Positions 22,756-33,532 of a stretch of DNA of 64,000 nucleotides are shown here, in pieces (the stretch's first letter is position 1; the number at the start of each line of letters is the position of its first letter). Source of the stretch: Hofstenia miamia (Eukaryota > Xenacoelomorpha > Acoela). Position numbers and translations under genes: made by a program. The stretch lies in assembly GCA_004352715.1 (NCBI GenBank), contig SCFE01000049.1, forward strand, positions 91,879 to 155,878. The letters run 5' to 3'. The notes beneath the pieces were generated by a model. The model searched no databases. It was not told where the DNA came from and saw nothing but the letters and a program-made list of their open reading frames with translations.

Positions 22756-23935
22756 TTAATAACTTCTTAAGGCTCTAAGTGTAATGGCATTCCTAATGCT
22801 TATGTCTAATCTACTCCTCTGCCTGCAGGTAGTTAAAGTGTTTATACAGTTTTTGTTGGGCTTATTGAAACTCATGTATTTGTTGAGAAATGATGTAGTT
22901 TTTCTTGAAGTCTGAATGTGTCTATACATGATGACTAAATTAGCATAAGCAGTGTAATAATTTGGTGAGAGTAATTCAAGTTCTATTAACATTCTATCTG
23001 TTTCTATTTTCTCAATGCCATACATTGTTGTCAGTGACCAGTTAGATATACTATTTAGTCTTTTTTGTTCTATTATGCTTAAGTTGTTCAAAAGTATGCA
23101 TGCATATTTATAGTTGCTAAAAAATAGTGCATCTATCAAGGCTTTGCTTCTTGTAACTGATCTTATTTGTTGCAGATTTTGTGATTCCAAGTGTGATTTT
23201 AGAAAATATATTTTTTATGAAATATCTAAATGTAAAGTTTCTATCTGTTCAACTCCCAAGTACTTCTTTGATATGTATTGAGTTATTGCTGGACCCTCTA
23301 TATATATTTTCAACTTTTCTTTACTGTATAACTCTGAGTATTCTGTCATAGAAAAGATCATAAACTCTGTTTTATTTTTGTTTATGATTAATTCATGTTG
23401 TTAGACATATTCCTTTATATTTTTAGTGCTTGTTTCTAGTTGTTCTGTTGCAAATATTAAGTGGAAATTCATATATCATCTGTGTATTGAATTAATTTTC
23501 ATTTATTCACACATATTCACAGGTATTGACAAATATTTTAAAGATTATTGGTCCAAGTACATTGCCCAGTTGCATGCCTTTCTTAGTACTAATATAATTA
23601 GAAAAAGTATTATTTACTCTTACTCTTTGCTATCTGTTATCTAAAGAGCTGTTTATTAGCTTTCTAGATGATTTATTGAAGCCATCAATCATTAATTTAC
23701 AATCTAAACTTTTGAAGTCAAGGCTATCAAAGTCATTTTTTAAGCTACTACACATACCTTGGTTTAAAAAGAATCTTGTACTTTCAACTAGCTCCAGCAA
23801 AGCATCATCTGTGCTGTGCACTTTCCAAAATCCAAGTATATATTAATGAAACTCAATTTGCTTTTGGCCTCATCTAGTTTCTCATAAAAAAATTGATATT
23901 AATTTTGTGTTGTTGATTTTTAAGCTCTGCTAGCT
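22756..23935 (-). pseudogene. LINE ORF2 reverse transcriptase part
   Basis: Minus-strand blocks HSTDDALLELVESTRFFL (23815), SLDNRQQRVRV-like after a stop (near 23640), MQLGNVLGPIIFKIFVN (about 23570, the GxPQGSxLGP block with changed first residues), LIINKNKTEFMIFS (about 23380) and a long intact carboxy-terminal frame 23190-22756. The last holds QIRSVTRSKALIDALFFSNY and ends ITLRALRSY. It continues the endonuclease part on the other side of X'. Confidence 0.7.
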
Positions 23936-23938
23936 TAT

Positions 23939-25080
23939 TGTAACATCCTCTACCAGGCATTATTACTGCTTATCCTTTGTTACTTTATAACATTGGTTGT
24001 ATCTTTGTGGGTAGGGATTTACTAACTAGATACTGTTTAGCCTTTATTTATTTCTGTCAACATACCATAACTAGATTTAACTCTTCACTATTTAGGTGAT
24101 GAAGCCATACAGCAATCTCTCCAAAGACTGATAGTGGGCAACTGCTTGAAGCTGATCTCCACATCCAGTTTCACCAGTCCACCAATGATCCACTTGGTTG
24201 AGTTCCATCTCTCAGCTCAGTGGTATAACTTATGTGTACCCTATCCTAGCTCAGTGTATAATCAAGACAAGACACAATTCGACTTAGACTCTATTTTGTA
24301 AAAGTGTTTCATGAAAATGCAACTGGACTTGTTACTAGCTGCTTAATTAATATTACATGTAGCCATTACCAAATTATATTGGCTTTAATAATTAGTTTAA
24401 TATTGAGCTGCTTCCTAACCTACATTTATTAATTAGTATATGCTCAGTCACTTTATTGGTCACTTTATAGTGACTAATTTGGATCTGAAATAATATAAAT
24501 ATATTACCTAAGTTTTGTCATCCAAATGTATTTCAAATGTATTTATTTTAATACATGTACTGAATGATCAATAGTCAGCTAAACAATAGAAAAACCCCTA
24601 TACCTAACCTAAGTGCACTTTTGTGATCTGACATAAAGACCCTAGAATCAATCTCGTGATGGATCCAGATCACTACTAAACACAACACATTTAGCTTGAC
24701 ATTTTAATAAATAATCAAACAGTATTAACAGAACAAAATAAGAATTCCAAATAAAATTCTTTATCAATTGCTTAAAAGGTTTCATGTCTATTTATAGTAG
24801 AATTCAGAAAAGTACCTGTCAATTTCAAATTTGAACTTTTGTCTACCAATATGGTGGCTAAAAATAATGGAAGTGATTTCGCCCCCTTGTTTTGCCAAAA
24901 GAATTATTATTGACAGATACTAATCTCTTACAGTTGACACTTATTTTTGCTTGGTTGCATAATACAAATTTATCTAACTGATTTAATAATTGTGTAATAT
25001 TTTTAATCATCATTCTTCTTTGATCTTATTCTCCTCTTGATTTGATGTTTAGCAGCTTGATTTCTTTGGATGATGCTACA
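23939..25080 (-). mobile_element. Element X', copy 2, inserted in the LINE
   Basis: Read on the minus strand it begins TGTAGCATCATCCAAAG (25080) and ends GGTAGAGGATGTTACA (23939). It is flanked by a perfect TTAT duplication (23935-23938 and 25081-25084), and removing it with one TTAT rejoins protein-like LINE sequence on both sides. It aligns throughout with 20982-22143; shared internal landmarks include CTTCCATTATTTTTAGCCA, GTCAAGCTAAATG and CTGAGCTAGGATAGGG-like stretches. No coding capacity. Confidence 0.8.
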
Positions 25081-25251
25081 TTATGCTTTACGTCTATGTA
25101 AGAACTGGAATTAATTTGCAGCCTATCAGATAGTAATTTCATCCATGCCTGCTTTTTTTTCTCTTCTAATTAATGAAATTTGAAATTTTTAGGAATCCTA
25201 TGTTCACCAACTTTTATATATTTGTCTAAATGGTGCTATTTACTAAGACAA

Positions 25252-26163
25252 TTAATAATTTCCTTCAAAATATAACTGATCATATAATTGGTGTTGTCCA
25301 AGTGGTAAATATAGTCCCAATTTACATTTTGTAGGAAGCAAGTGAAGGTGCTTTGTTAAATTTACTAAAACATCTGGTACAAATCCTTTTCCTACTATTA
25401 CCCTATTATTGGAAGATACATAGTTTACTATATATATACACAAATTGTGATCAGAAAATGAATTGAATATGTAAGAATGCCACTTTTCATATGTAACATT
25501 CGTCAGAAAAAAATCAATCAGAGTTGTCCCTTGTTGATATATCAGCATTTATAACACTTAACTGAGTGATTGACGAAGATAATTGATGTTAAATTCGCCT
25601 AAAAATGTCCTTCTCAAGTTGCATTGCAGTTTGAATTTCTTCAATCATAAACTCAATAAATTCCTTGAAGAATAGCTTCTTAGGTGAATAGCAGACGTTG
25701 ATAGGACCAGACCATCTGCATTTGCTACTACTTTTTATTTCAATCCAGATACTTTCAAAATGTTTGTGACTTGCTTTAAATTTTTCCTGTCTAATAGGTC
25801 TTAAGAATCTCGGACTCTCTATTTTTACAGATGGTTCAACATCACTTCTTCCTGAAATTGAATAAATTTGTTTCACAATTGAGTCATTTTTGTGTAAAAA
25901 CATAGATTGCATTACTGTCTAAAGCATCAAATTTCTTTTAGCTGAATATGATGTGCTGATAAGATTCTAACATTTAGATACACAAATTTGATGTTATGCT
26001 CAAAATTATTGAACATGTTTATTTCACTACTGTCATACACATTAGGGCCTAGATTAGGATGCACTTTACCAGACATTAGAAGTGTTAACATTATTTTTAA
26101 TAGTGAAAAAGTGAAGATGTGGTTAAATAATATATGAAATTTACAATAATATTTACTAAACAA
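25252..26163 (-). pseudogene. LINE ORF2 endonuclease part
   Basis: Starts with GKVHPNLGPN and KFVYLNVRILSAHHIQLKEI (26163-25930), the standard opening of APE-type LINE endonucleases. It continues with ESIWIEIKSSSKCRW and VCYSPKKLFFKEFIEFMIEE (25912-25589) and TTLIDFFLTN ... FSDHNLCIY (25548-25400; the SDH motif is catalytic in this family). Frameshifts separate the blocks. Confidence 0.75.
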
Positions 26164-26447
26164 GAGCTTTGAATATTAGGTATCTTGTCTGACTGAAGTT
26201 TTAAATACACAACACTAATTTGCTTACTGTGCTTACAGTTCCAGCCATAGCAAATTATTAGACATAGCAATATACAAATGTACCTTTTTCATTACCAACA
26301 TTGCTTAGATTAGTTTTTCTAATAGCCTCAAAAGAAGTGTCTTTAGATCTTTGTTGGAATAATCTTGATTGCCTACTGTGTTTGTAATGTTTACTGCTTG
26401 CTTGTAGGAATAATTAGCAGTAACCTTTCTAGAATAATGCCTTTACT

Positions 26448-27010
26448 CTAGTGCCTATAATATGTTTTTATAATTTTAACAAGAAGGACTAATCCCTTTT
26501 TTAACAAATGAAAACCATCATATGCTGTAAGGCTGAGAGCCACAATTCTAACATCTTGTAGAAATGCATTGAAGGCTTTAATTTTCGCCAAACTACTGTC
26601 ATTTAAAACTAATGATTCAATAACATTATTACGTTTTAGAATGTTTTTGTTTAGATGTAACATTGAAGCTTTGTTAATTGGAGTAATCTCCATTAAAATT
26701 ATTTTTTGTGGCTGAAATTTATGCCTAAAAGCTTGAATTAAACTAATCAAGTCTTGCTTAAAGTCCTCTTCTTCAGTGTTGTTAATGGCATGGCATCTAT
26801 AAGAACTGTGTTTATAACCACTTTCCTGATTATATTTTCGTTAATTCCATAGTCCCTTACATTGTCTTTGTATGAATGGATTGAGCAACTTTCATCTAGA
26901 ATCATCCTATTAGGACGAACATTCTTTAGAATAGTATTGCTAAGAAAGAGCATGGTAGTGCCATCTATCATGTTTTTAGCAACTTTTTGATCAAATAGAG
27001 GAGAGGGCAA
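26448..27010 (-). pseudogene. LINE ORF1 with SGNH-esterase-like domain
   Basis: Minus-strand frames 27010-26747 and 26750-26448. The first has LFLSNTILKNVRPNRM, matching the GDS-containing block I region of SGNH hydrolases with the Ser context changed. The second has FQPQKIILMEITPINKA and ends with LTAYDGFHLLKKGL, matching the DxxH block V. Esterase ORF1s occur in CR1/L2 LINEs. A frameshift near 26750 and loss of the GDS serine make it non-functional. Confidence 0.6.
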
Positions 27011-27229
27011 GCAAAGTCATAAAAGTCATATTTTTTTGTTAGTCTATTTTGAAGTCTGCCTCAAATTAGATAGTTTTCAGACCTGAGATGCAGTTTAATA
27101 GGAAGCTATGTCATAAAATGAAAATGCTGTAAAATTTGTGGTGTGTGTCATGGTTTGCAATAGTTTCATTCATTTAAGAAAAACTTAAAAGTTAATTCTG
27201 GATTGTGGCTGCTTTAAATCATTTGAACT

Positions 27230-27267
<38 letters not shown>

Positions 27268-27550
27268 NNNNNNNNNNNNNNNNNNNNNNNNNNNNNNNNN
27301 NNNNNNNNNNNNNNNNNNNNNNNNNNNNNNNNNNNNNNNNNNNNNNNNNNNNNNNNNNNNNNNNNNNNNNNNNNNTATATATATATATATATATATTCAT
27401 TCAATTTCAATTAATGTACTTCATGGCCTAACCTCAGAGAAGATTAATTGCTAATTGTTGACCTAACCTGACCTAGTGGCCGACGCGTTTTTGGACTGGC
27501 CATATGTATTCTTGCAGCTGGATATTAATAGAACTATATACATTATTTCA
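27005..27550 (+). mobile_element. hAT-like element Z, copy A, left part
   Basis: Aligns with 33943-34880 (copy B): GGGCAAGCAAAGTCATAAAAG against GGGCAACCAAAAGTCATAGAAG at the left end, GGATTGTGGCTGCTTTAAATC, TCAATTTCAATTAATGTACTTC and GAACTATATACATTAT. It contains a (TA)n tract with an N gap and is cut at about 27551 by the gypsy insertion. The remainder resumes at 32153. Confidence 0.7.
27268..27375. other. Assembly gap (108 N) in a TA tract
   Basis: Run of N flanked on both sides by (TA)n, so the true repeat length is unknown. Confidence 0.98.
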
Positions 27551-27816
27551 TGAATTTTGTAAGACACACCTGTTGCAGAATTGTACCATGCTTATTCAAG
27601 CAAAATATATGAGGGTTGACAATCTAATTGCTTCAATTAAAGCTGCTATTATAAAATTGTGATATATTGGATTTACTACAATAAATAATTATGTAAACTG
27701 TGAACAACAAAGACTGGTCGTATTATAGTAATCATGTTTGTGATAAATTCTATCAGTTGTAGTTTGTAAGTTCAAAATACAGTTGATTATTGCTTTCTAG
27801 AAATTAAGAACATAAC

Positions 27817-28763
27817 ATGGCGCAGTCAGCAATTCAAGGCCCAGAGTCATTCTTGTTTTGCCCTGGCGACCTGGTAGTACATTTGATGAGATGGATTCCA
27901 TCATTCAAAACATATTTATTAGCAGCATTTCCAGATGATATTCCTGCTGAGAAAAAAATATTTTACTACATTTCTTGGGAATTGAAGGACAAAGACTACT
28001 TTTTGCAAACTGTTCTGAATCTGAATTTCATAGATTAAATTATCAACAGTTACTGTCAAAATGTGGCGAAGTATTCAAGCCAAAGGTTATTGTGGTGGCA
28101 GAAAGATTTAAATTTCGTCAGTGAACACAATCATCAGATGAAAATATCGACTCCTATGTAAGTAGTTTACGCGAACTAGCATCAACATGGGGTTATGGTA
28201 CATTGGAAACAGATCTAATACGGGATGAACTTGTTGAAAAGACCTGATACAAGGCAGTACAAGATAAATTGTTACTACAAAAGAAATTATTAGAAGAATC
28301 AATAATAACTGCGCGAAAAATTGAGAATGGCATTGAGACATCAAAGCTAATCCATTCTAAAGCTACTTCATTTACTGATTATGATAGGGAACACGACCAT
28401 TCGAAAAGCGAATCCATAAATTCAATAATGCTGGGAAAACGTTCCATTTCAGGTGCGTATTACATTGATTCATTTCCTCAACGTCCCGCAAAGAATACGT
28501 ATTGTCGGATGTGTCAGAGATGGGGGCATTTTGCCCCAGTATGCCAACACCAGGCAATCACAACAGTTCACAACATTGAGGACTGGAATCCAGAAGATAG
28601 CGTACTTATTATACTTGCCATTAAACCACCTAGTGAAGTTCATCCGACTAAAATTCAGCTTAGATTGAATGGATTCATGGCCGACCTTATTGGTTATATG
28701 GGAAGCCCAATTACTATTAATAATTCGGAATTGTATGATAGTTTGCCCGGAAAAAAAGAATGA
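27817..28763 (+). pseudogene. gypsy gag with CCHC zinc knuckle
   Basis: An open frame starts at ATG 27817, overlapping the primer-binding-site-like TGGCGCAGTC, so the true start may lie elsewhere. It runs to 28038, then resumes in shifted frames. 28269-28763 contains CRMCQRWGHFAPVC (28507-28548), a perfect C-x2-C-x4-H-x4-C knuckle that would bind the element's RNA, then a protease-like block ADLIGYMGSPITINN in which the catalytic DSG/DTG is changed. At least one frameshift (about 28040-28260). Confidence 0.75.
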
Positions 28764-29890
28764 GTTATTCTCAACCTCTTCTCGACTACAACAGAAACAG
28801 ATTAAAGATTCGGCTAAGTTTTAATTGTAATCGTGCTTTTAGAGAAATAGAGACAAAAACAAACATTATTGTATCAGATGGAGATTATCCGAATATACTT
28901 GGTCGCGATTTATTTAAAAAAATTGGCTTTAGTATAAATTTTGGAAGTTTTAATAGTTCTATAAATGCAGTTCAAAGTGATACTGAACTAAACTCCTTAT
29001 TAAACTCATGTAATAATGTTTTCTGTGGAAATGTAATTGCTAAAGATTGTCTTGAAGGCTGAAATTAAGCCAGGAGCACAACCTATTCAACAAAAACCCA
29101 GATCAATTCCTTATGCACTACAAGAGAAAGTTGTTTCAGAACTAGCCAGATGGCTTGCCGGGGGATTTATTGAAAAAGTAGGAGTTGCTAATGTACAAGA
29201 TTGGATTAGCCCAACTGTTATTACTGTAAAAAAGTATGGCTCTGTTAAGATAGTTCTTGATTTCCATAAAGTTAATAATAACATAATTAAGAAGTGATAT
29301 CCACTTCCAAATTTTGACCAACTTATAGATAAAGTGAGTTCCTTAATTGACAATGGAATAAGAAAAAATCAGAAGCACCAACTTATATCAAAACTTGATT
29401 CTGCTTTTGGACAACTCAAGATACATGAGGACACAAACCATTTATGTAGATTCGCAATTACAAATGGCAAACACTCTTAAATGTATCATTTTATCAAGGG
29501 TTTCTATGGACGTAGTGATATACCACTGTGTTTTCAAAAGTTAATGGATTGTCTTTTAACTGGCAAAGATGGCGTCTTCTGGATTTCATTCTAATTGTGA
29601 ATATGGGTGATACCTAAGAATATATAAGATTATTAGAATGGGTATTAGATTGATTTCATGTACAGGGAATTACCTTAAAGAATAGCAAGTGTGAATTTAT
29701 GAAAGCTAGTGTTGATTGGTTGGGATATATGATTTCAATTAATGGCATCGGTTCACTAAAATCAATGGTAGAAGCATTTTCAAAACTTGAAGCTCCAGTA
29801 AGCATCAGTCATCTGAAATCCTTTTTGGGTGCTATACAACATTTTAATAAATTCATACCACCACTCAGTCAAATTTCATAGTCATTAAGT
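28760..29890 (+). pseudogene. gypsy pol: protease end and reverse transcriptase
   Basis: YPNILGRDLFKKIGFS (28890) is the protease-RT linker motif. The RT blocks are AQPIQQKPRSIPYALQEKV (29080), GFIEKV...WISPTVITVKK (29165-29240), VKIVLDFHKVNN (29250), HQLISKLDSAFGQLKIHED (29378), GFYGRSDIPLCFQKLM (29500) and the connection SFLGAIQHFNKFIPPLSQIS (29820). The YxDD region is disrupted around 29580-29600. Several stops. Confidence 0.8.
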
Positions 29891-30049
29891 AAATTAACTG
29901 AAAAGTCGATTAATTGGGGATGAGCATTATTAAACAGGTGTTGACAAAATTTAAGAACAATTATTAATCAATGTTTAATAACATAAACATCAAATAATGA
30001 ATACATAAGTACAAATGAGTTTCAAAAAAAGTGCATGTTAAAACCAATA

Positions 30050-30348
30050 TCAAGAAGCTTTGTTTTCTACAGGAATATATGAGGCAACTTCCAATTCATC
30101 AGTTAATTCCACAATGCCAACATTAAAACGATCTTAAACTTGATTTAAAATCACAGCACCTTCAGGCTAGAAACAAATGTGATTGGCAATCACTTACTTC
30201 AATAACTACCGACACATGCAACCCCTTTTTAGCCAAAAATGTCTTCTATATTTCTTTTCTCATCAGAAAACCACTGAATGTTATCCACGATCGAATGTCG
30301 ATTAGCACAACCTGAACAAGTCGCAATGACAACACCTTCGACATAAAC
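30050..30348 (-). pseudogene. DNLZ/Zim17-type zinc-ribbon fragment, antisense inside gypsy pol
   Basis: Minus strand. Segment a (30348-30198) reads [14 protein letters not shown], then [14 protein letters not shown] and EKRNIEDI. It matches the conserved core of the DNL-type zinc finger (GVVIVxCPGCxxxHxIADNLxWFSD...RNIEEIL) of the mitochondrial Hsp70 escort protein, which keeps matrix Hsp70 soluble. Only the second CxxC is here; the first belongs to an upstream exon not found. Segment a is preceded by an acceptor-like TTTCTAAACAG and followed by GTAAGT. A 31-nt GT..AG gap leads to segment b (30166-30050, 39 codons from PEGAVILNQV to a TGA). One extra T near 30236 and a TAA at segment b codon 11 break the frame. 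There is no poly(A), so this is not a plain retrocopy. Confidence 0.7.
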
Positions 30349-30379
30349 CTGTTTAGAAATTACAATTATTGTCTCAATG

Positions 30380-31900
30380 TATTGGCTGAAACGTTTTTGA
30401 GTTCTAACGCGTCAGTGAGAAAAGATATTATATTAACGAACTCGAATTGCTAGCATGTGCTTGGGCAATGGAACATTTTGGATAATTTATATTAGGATGA
30501 CAATTTACATTATATTCCGCCCACAGCGCCTTAGTTCCAGCTTACATGCTGGATATCCAGAGTTCTAAAGTTCGATTTTATAGTAAAACATTTATCAGGA
30601 AAAAGATGGGATTAACAGATTATATTTCATGACATCATAAATTCAAGGCTCAAAGCATAAATGCCTATGATGAATCAGTTTTTGTTAATCTTGTTAATGG
30701 AAATATAGCTTATAAAAACAGAAGTTGAAGCTGAGCTTGCATAAGGATGACGTTATTCAAGAAGTAATTCAGTTTACAAAAAATCAAAACTGGCTGAAAG
30801 GCGTAGCAAGCAAATTATCTGGCTACTACTATGTTTGGAAGTTTCTCCATGTAGTTAACAAATGTCTTCATTACAATGATGCTCTAGTTATATTTTCTAA
30901 TCTTTGGGACAATGTTTTAAATTTGATTCATGAAAATAATTTCGGAATTGTTAAAGCAAAATGGAAGGGAAGAGGCATAGTATGGTGACCCGGAATAAAT
31001 TCGCAGATTGAAGAAAAGGTTCGGAATTGTTTGCATGTAAATGCTCAGACAAATCCAACAAAACTTCTACCTAAGAGTTCTTACATTACTTCGGAAATTT
31101 CACAGGAAGTTTGGACTAATTTGAAAATAGATGTGATAGGACCTATATTTGCAGCCTCAGCAGGGTTCAAATATATTGTAGTTATGGTAGACACAATGTT
31201 GAAATTGCCTGAAGCTATGGCTTGCAGCAATGTTAGTAGTGATACAATTATTGAATATTTAAAGGATAGATTTGCTATTTTCTGGCTACCATCTAAGATC
31301 AGGTCTGACCAAGGATCTCAATTTATATCATCTGTATTTCAAACATTTTTAAAATAACATCACATATGAAACAGCACCAGCATATTCTAGTAAATCGAAA
31401 GGCAGTGTCGAACGATTAATTACAACTATCCAAGATTACTGAAAACTAATAGACAGGGTAAATTGGGGTGGAAGGAGGCTTTATGTGCTACGCTATATGA
31501 AATTTGAGTGACTCCACATGCTGCAACGCAAGTCTCATGATTTGAATTAATGTTTAATCGGAAGCCCTCTACTAAATTTTCGAAATAGCTTGGCCAAGAT
31601 TCACCCTATTTTCAGACGCAACCAAATTGTAATGAGATAAGAAAACATCACGCAAAATACTAACGGAACTAATAAAGATGTTGTTGATGATACAATTATT
31701 ACCAGGAAACCAAACTATTCAAAGTTTTAACAAAACTTTAATATGAGACCAAGAGTAGTAGCATCACAAACTAGAAACAAAATTACAACGGACACTGGTG
31801 TTAAACTGCACAAAGACAGGGTCGCTCATGCCAAAGAAGACAATAGATTCATCTCTTATTGATATACCCACTGAAACTGATAAAAAGGGGTGATAATAAT
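30380..31900 (+). pseudogene. gypsy pol: RNase H end and integrase
   Basis: Gypsy coding resumes at KRYYINELELLACAWAMEHF-type sequence (30422-30482), the end of RNase H. Integrase follows: NFGIVKAKWKGRGIVW with the next Trp replaced by a TGA stop, IEEKVRNC, then the core LKIDVIGPIFAASAGFKYIV (31122; first Asp) and LPSKIRSDQGSQF (31288; second Asp), and a late Glu in SKGSVERLITTIQDY (31390). Zinc-binding cysteines are partly lost. The element is inactive. Confidence 0.8.
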
Positions 31901-32152
31901 ATTGGTGCGAACTCCGAAATCAACTCTCACAACTTAAACAATGAACCAGTTCTTAGACAGTCTACTCGAGTTTCAAATCCACTGAATCGTTATGAAAATA
32001 ACATTTACCAAACATAAAATCATGGGAATCTGATAAAGTTGTTAAATGTTTTACAGAGTTGAAATGCCACCAGATGATGTTATTACTCTCACCATAATCT
32101 TAGAAATGTTTCCTGTGTAGTAAACGCCTATATCAAGATTAGAAAATAACTG

Positions 32153-32616
32153 TTTCACTGCTATAATGGTAGAAAGGGGTAACTGGCATTTAATCAAAAA
32201 TGTCAAGCAACATTGCTGTAATTGAGAGAAGTATATCTTGGCCTATTAGAGAAAGCGTAACCACAAAAATATATGGAAATTTATGGTCTGTTATCATAAT
32301 CTAGTGAAGTAGTTGTATTATGCAAGAGATTTTGTATATATTTTATACCTTGTTCTCTGTAATAGAAAAACGTTGTATATTGCTTAAATCACTTTGGAAA
32401 AAATTGACGGTCATATTTGGGGCATATTTCACTAAATTATTTCCTATTTTCGTCATGAAAATAAAGTCATATTTTGTTTTTTTTAAAGTCGTATTTCTTG
32501 TTTCCCTTCTAATAATATATTGTCCGGTATCCGGTAAATTATCCGCTATCTGGCATTCAAAATATCCGGACTTATCCGGTGTCCGGTTATTATAATTCAC
32601 TATCCGGATCCCTTCA
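32153..32616 (+). mobile_element. hAT-like elements Z and Y, copy A, right parts
   Basis: 32153-32508 continues element Z (TTTCACTGCTATAATGG, GAGAGAAGTATATCT, ...CGTATTTCTTGTTTCCCT) and aligns with 34885-35275. 32520-32616 is the CCGGTATCCGGTAAATTATCC-type end of element Y, closing with ATTCACTATCCGGATCCC. Copy B at 33652-35366 shows the same Z-then-Y-end order. Confidence 0.65.
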
Positions 32617-32640
32617 CTACATACAACCTTTCACTTCCTT

Positions 32641-32857
32641 ATATATATATNNNNNNNNNNNNNNNNNNNNNNNNNNNNNNNNNNNNNNNNNNNNNNNNNN
32701 NNNNNNNNNNNNNNNNNNNNNNNNNNNNNNNNNNNNNNNNNNNNNNNNNNNNNNNNNNNNNNNNNNNNNNNNNNNNNNNNNNNNNNNNNNNNNNNNNNNN
32801 NNNNNNNNNNNNNNNNNNNNNNNNNNNNNNNNNNNNNNNNNNNNNNNNNNNNNNNNN

Positions 32858-32887
<30 letters not shown>
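32641..32887. repeat. (TA)n tract with 207-N assembly gap
   Basis: TA repeat on both sides of the gap at 32651-32857. Confidence 0.95.
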
Positions 32888-32892
<5 letters not shown>

Positions 32893-33300
32893 ATATAATA
32901 TTTTTATTAAAATATTTATTTTATAACAATATTTTATTTTTACAATGATATTATTAATTGTTCAATCTAAGAATAAACTTAGAATCATCAACCACCATTA
33001 GTTTACATATTTACTTCATTTTTCAATAATTAGCATATAAGCTGATCACTACAATGGCTGTGAGGTGATTAATATTTAGGTTTAAGAGAAACAAAAAAGC
33101 AATATAATTAGATGGAAATTGAAGTTTGTAACTTTATAACTAGAGGAGGGCCTTCATTTTTTGTAGAGAAACAGCAGTTACCGCCATTGTAGTGAAGAAG
33201 AAGAATGATACTTTAGTAATATAAAACAAAATTTCACACTTAATTTAATAAATTGTCAAATGAATGTATTAGTCAAAGATTTACAATCAAAATAACTATA
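32888..33300. other. Host spacer between two transposon blocks
   Basis: No transposon recognised. It is downstream (minus strand) of the small gene at 33301-33532. About 33192-33148 on the minus strand has an isolated ATG frame, CACTACAATGGCGGTAACTG..., of 15 codons (MAVTAVSLQKMKALL) that cannot be linked to other exons. Confidence 0.4.
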
Positions 33301-33532
33301 TCAAAATCCAGTCATGTCCCCTTGTTTGACGTTGCTTGAAGCTGTTTGCCACATTCTATGACCAAATCCTCCGGTATTTCTCACCGTATCCGCGAAACCT
33401 ACATAATATTTGCAATAAATAAGATAAGGATTAATTTTAGAAAACAAAGAGTTTCAAGGAAGCATTCATCAAGTAATAGACAATCAAATATTTAGCTTTA
33501 CCTGGCTCAAAACGAATCAAATTGTAAAGCAT
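33301..33532 (-). CDS. Candidate 42-residue protein, two exons
   Basis: Exon 1 (33532-33502) runs from ATG to GAGCCAG|GTAAAG. Exon 2 (33398-33301) follows ATTATGTAG|GTTTCGCG and ends at a TGA. The 103-bp intron joins phase 1 to phase 1, making Gly. The product starts MLYNLIRFEPGFADTVRN and ends VKQGDMTGF. An in-frame TGA lies 15 nt before the ATG with no AG between, so no upstream coding exon can feed this frame. No signal peptide or transmembrane helix; rich in Gly, Asn and Arg. I do not recognise the family. It sits in a short island of unique sequence between two transposon blocks. The splice signals and phase fit are good, but a gene this small could be coincidence. Confidence 0.45.

Larger units (their letters stand above)
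22756..27010 (-). mobile_element. CR1-like LINE, nearly full coding span, split by X'
   Basis: One minus-strand non-LTR retrotransposon whose parts follow in the right order: an SGNH-esterase-type ORF1 (27010-26448), the apurinic-like endonuclease (26163-25252), then, after an inserted 1.14-kb X' element, the reverse transcriptase (23935-22756). An esterase ORF1 with an APE-type ORF2 is characteristic of the CR1/L2 group. Such elements insert by nicking DNA and priming reverse transcription from the nick. Multiple stops and frameshifts mean it is inactive. Its 5' end abuts hAT-like sequence at about 27005. Confidence 0.75.
27551..32152 (+). mobile_element. Ty3/gypsy-type LTR retrotransposon, degenerate
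   Basis: Inserted in element Z: the flanks rejoin as ...TATACATTATTTCA | TTTCACTGCTATAATGG..., which is continuous in the undisturbed copy at 34860. Gag with a CCHC knuckle, protease remnant, RT, RNase H and integrase follow in gypsy order on the plus strand. The likely 5' LTR is about 27558-27816, ending ...AACATAACA just before TGGCGCAGTC, a primer-binding-site-like motif common in gypsy elements. No matching 3' LTR was found; about 32000-32152 may be a worn remnant. Numerous stops and frameshifts, and a foreign antisense segment at 30050-30348, show that it is dead. Confidence 0.8.

Noticed and set aside
27185-27400. Open frames reading IYIYIY through TA tracts and N (also 32579-32893, 34220-34759, 52862-54056, 56879-57100)
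   Set aside because: They are translations of microsatellites and gap characters, not genes.
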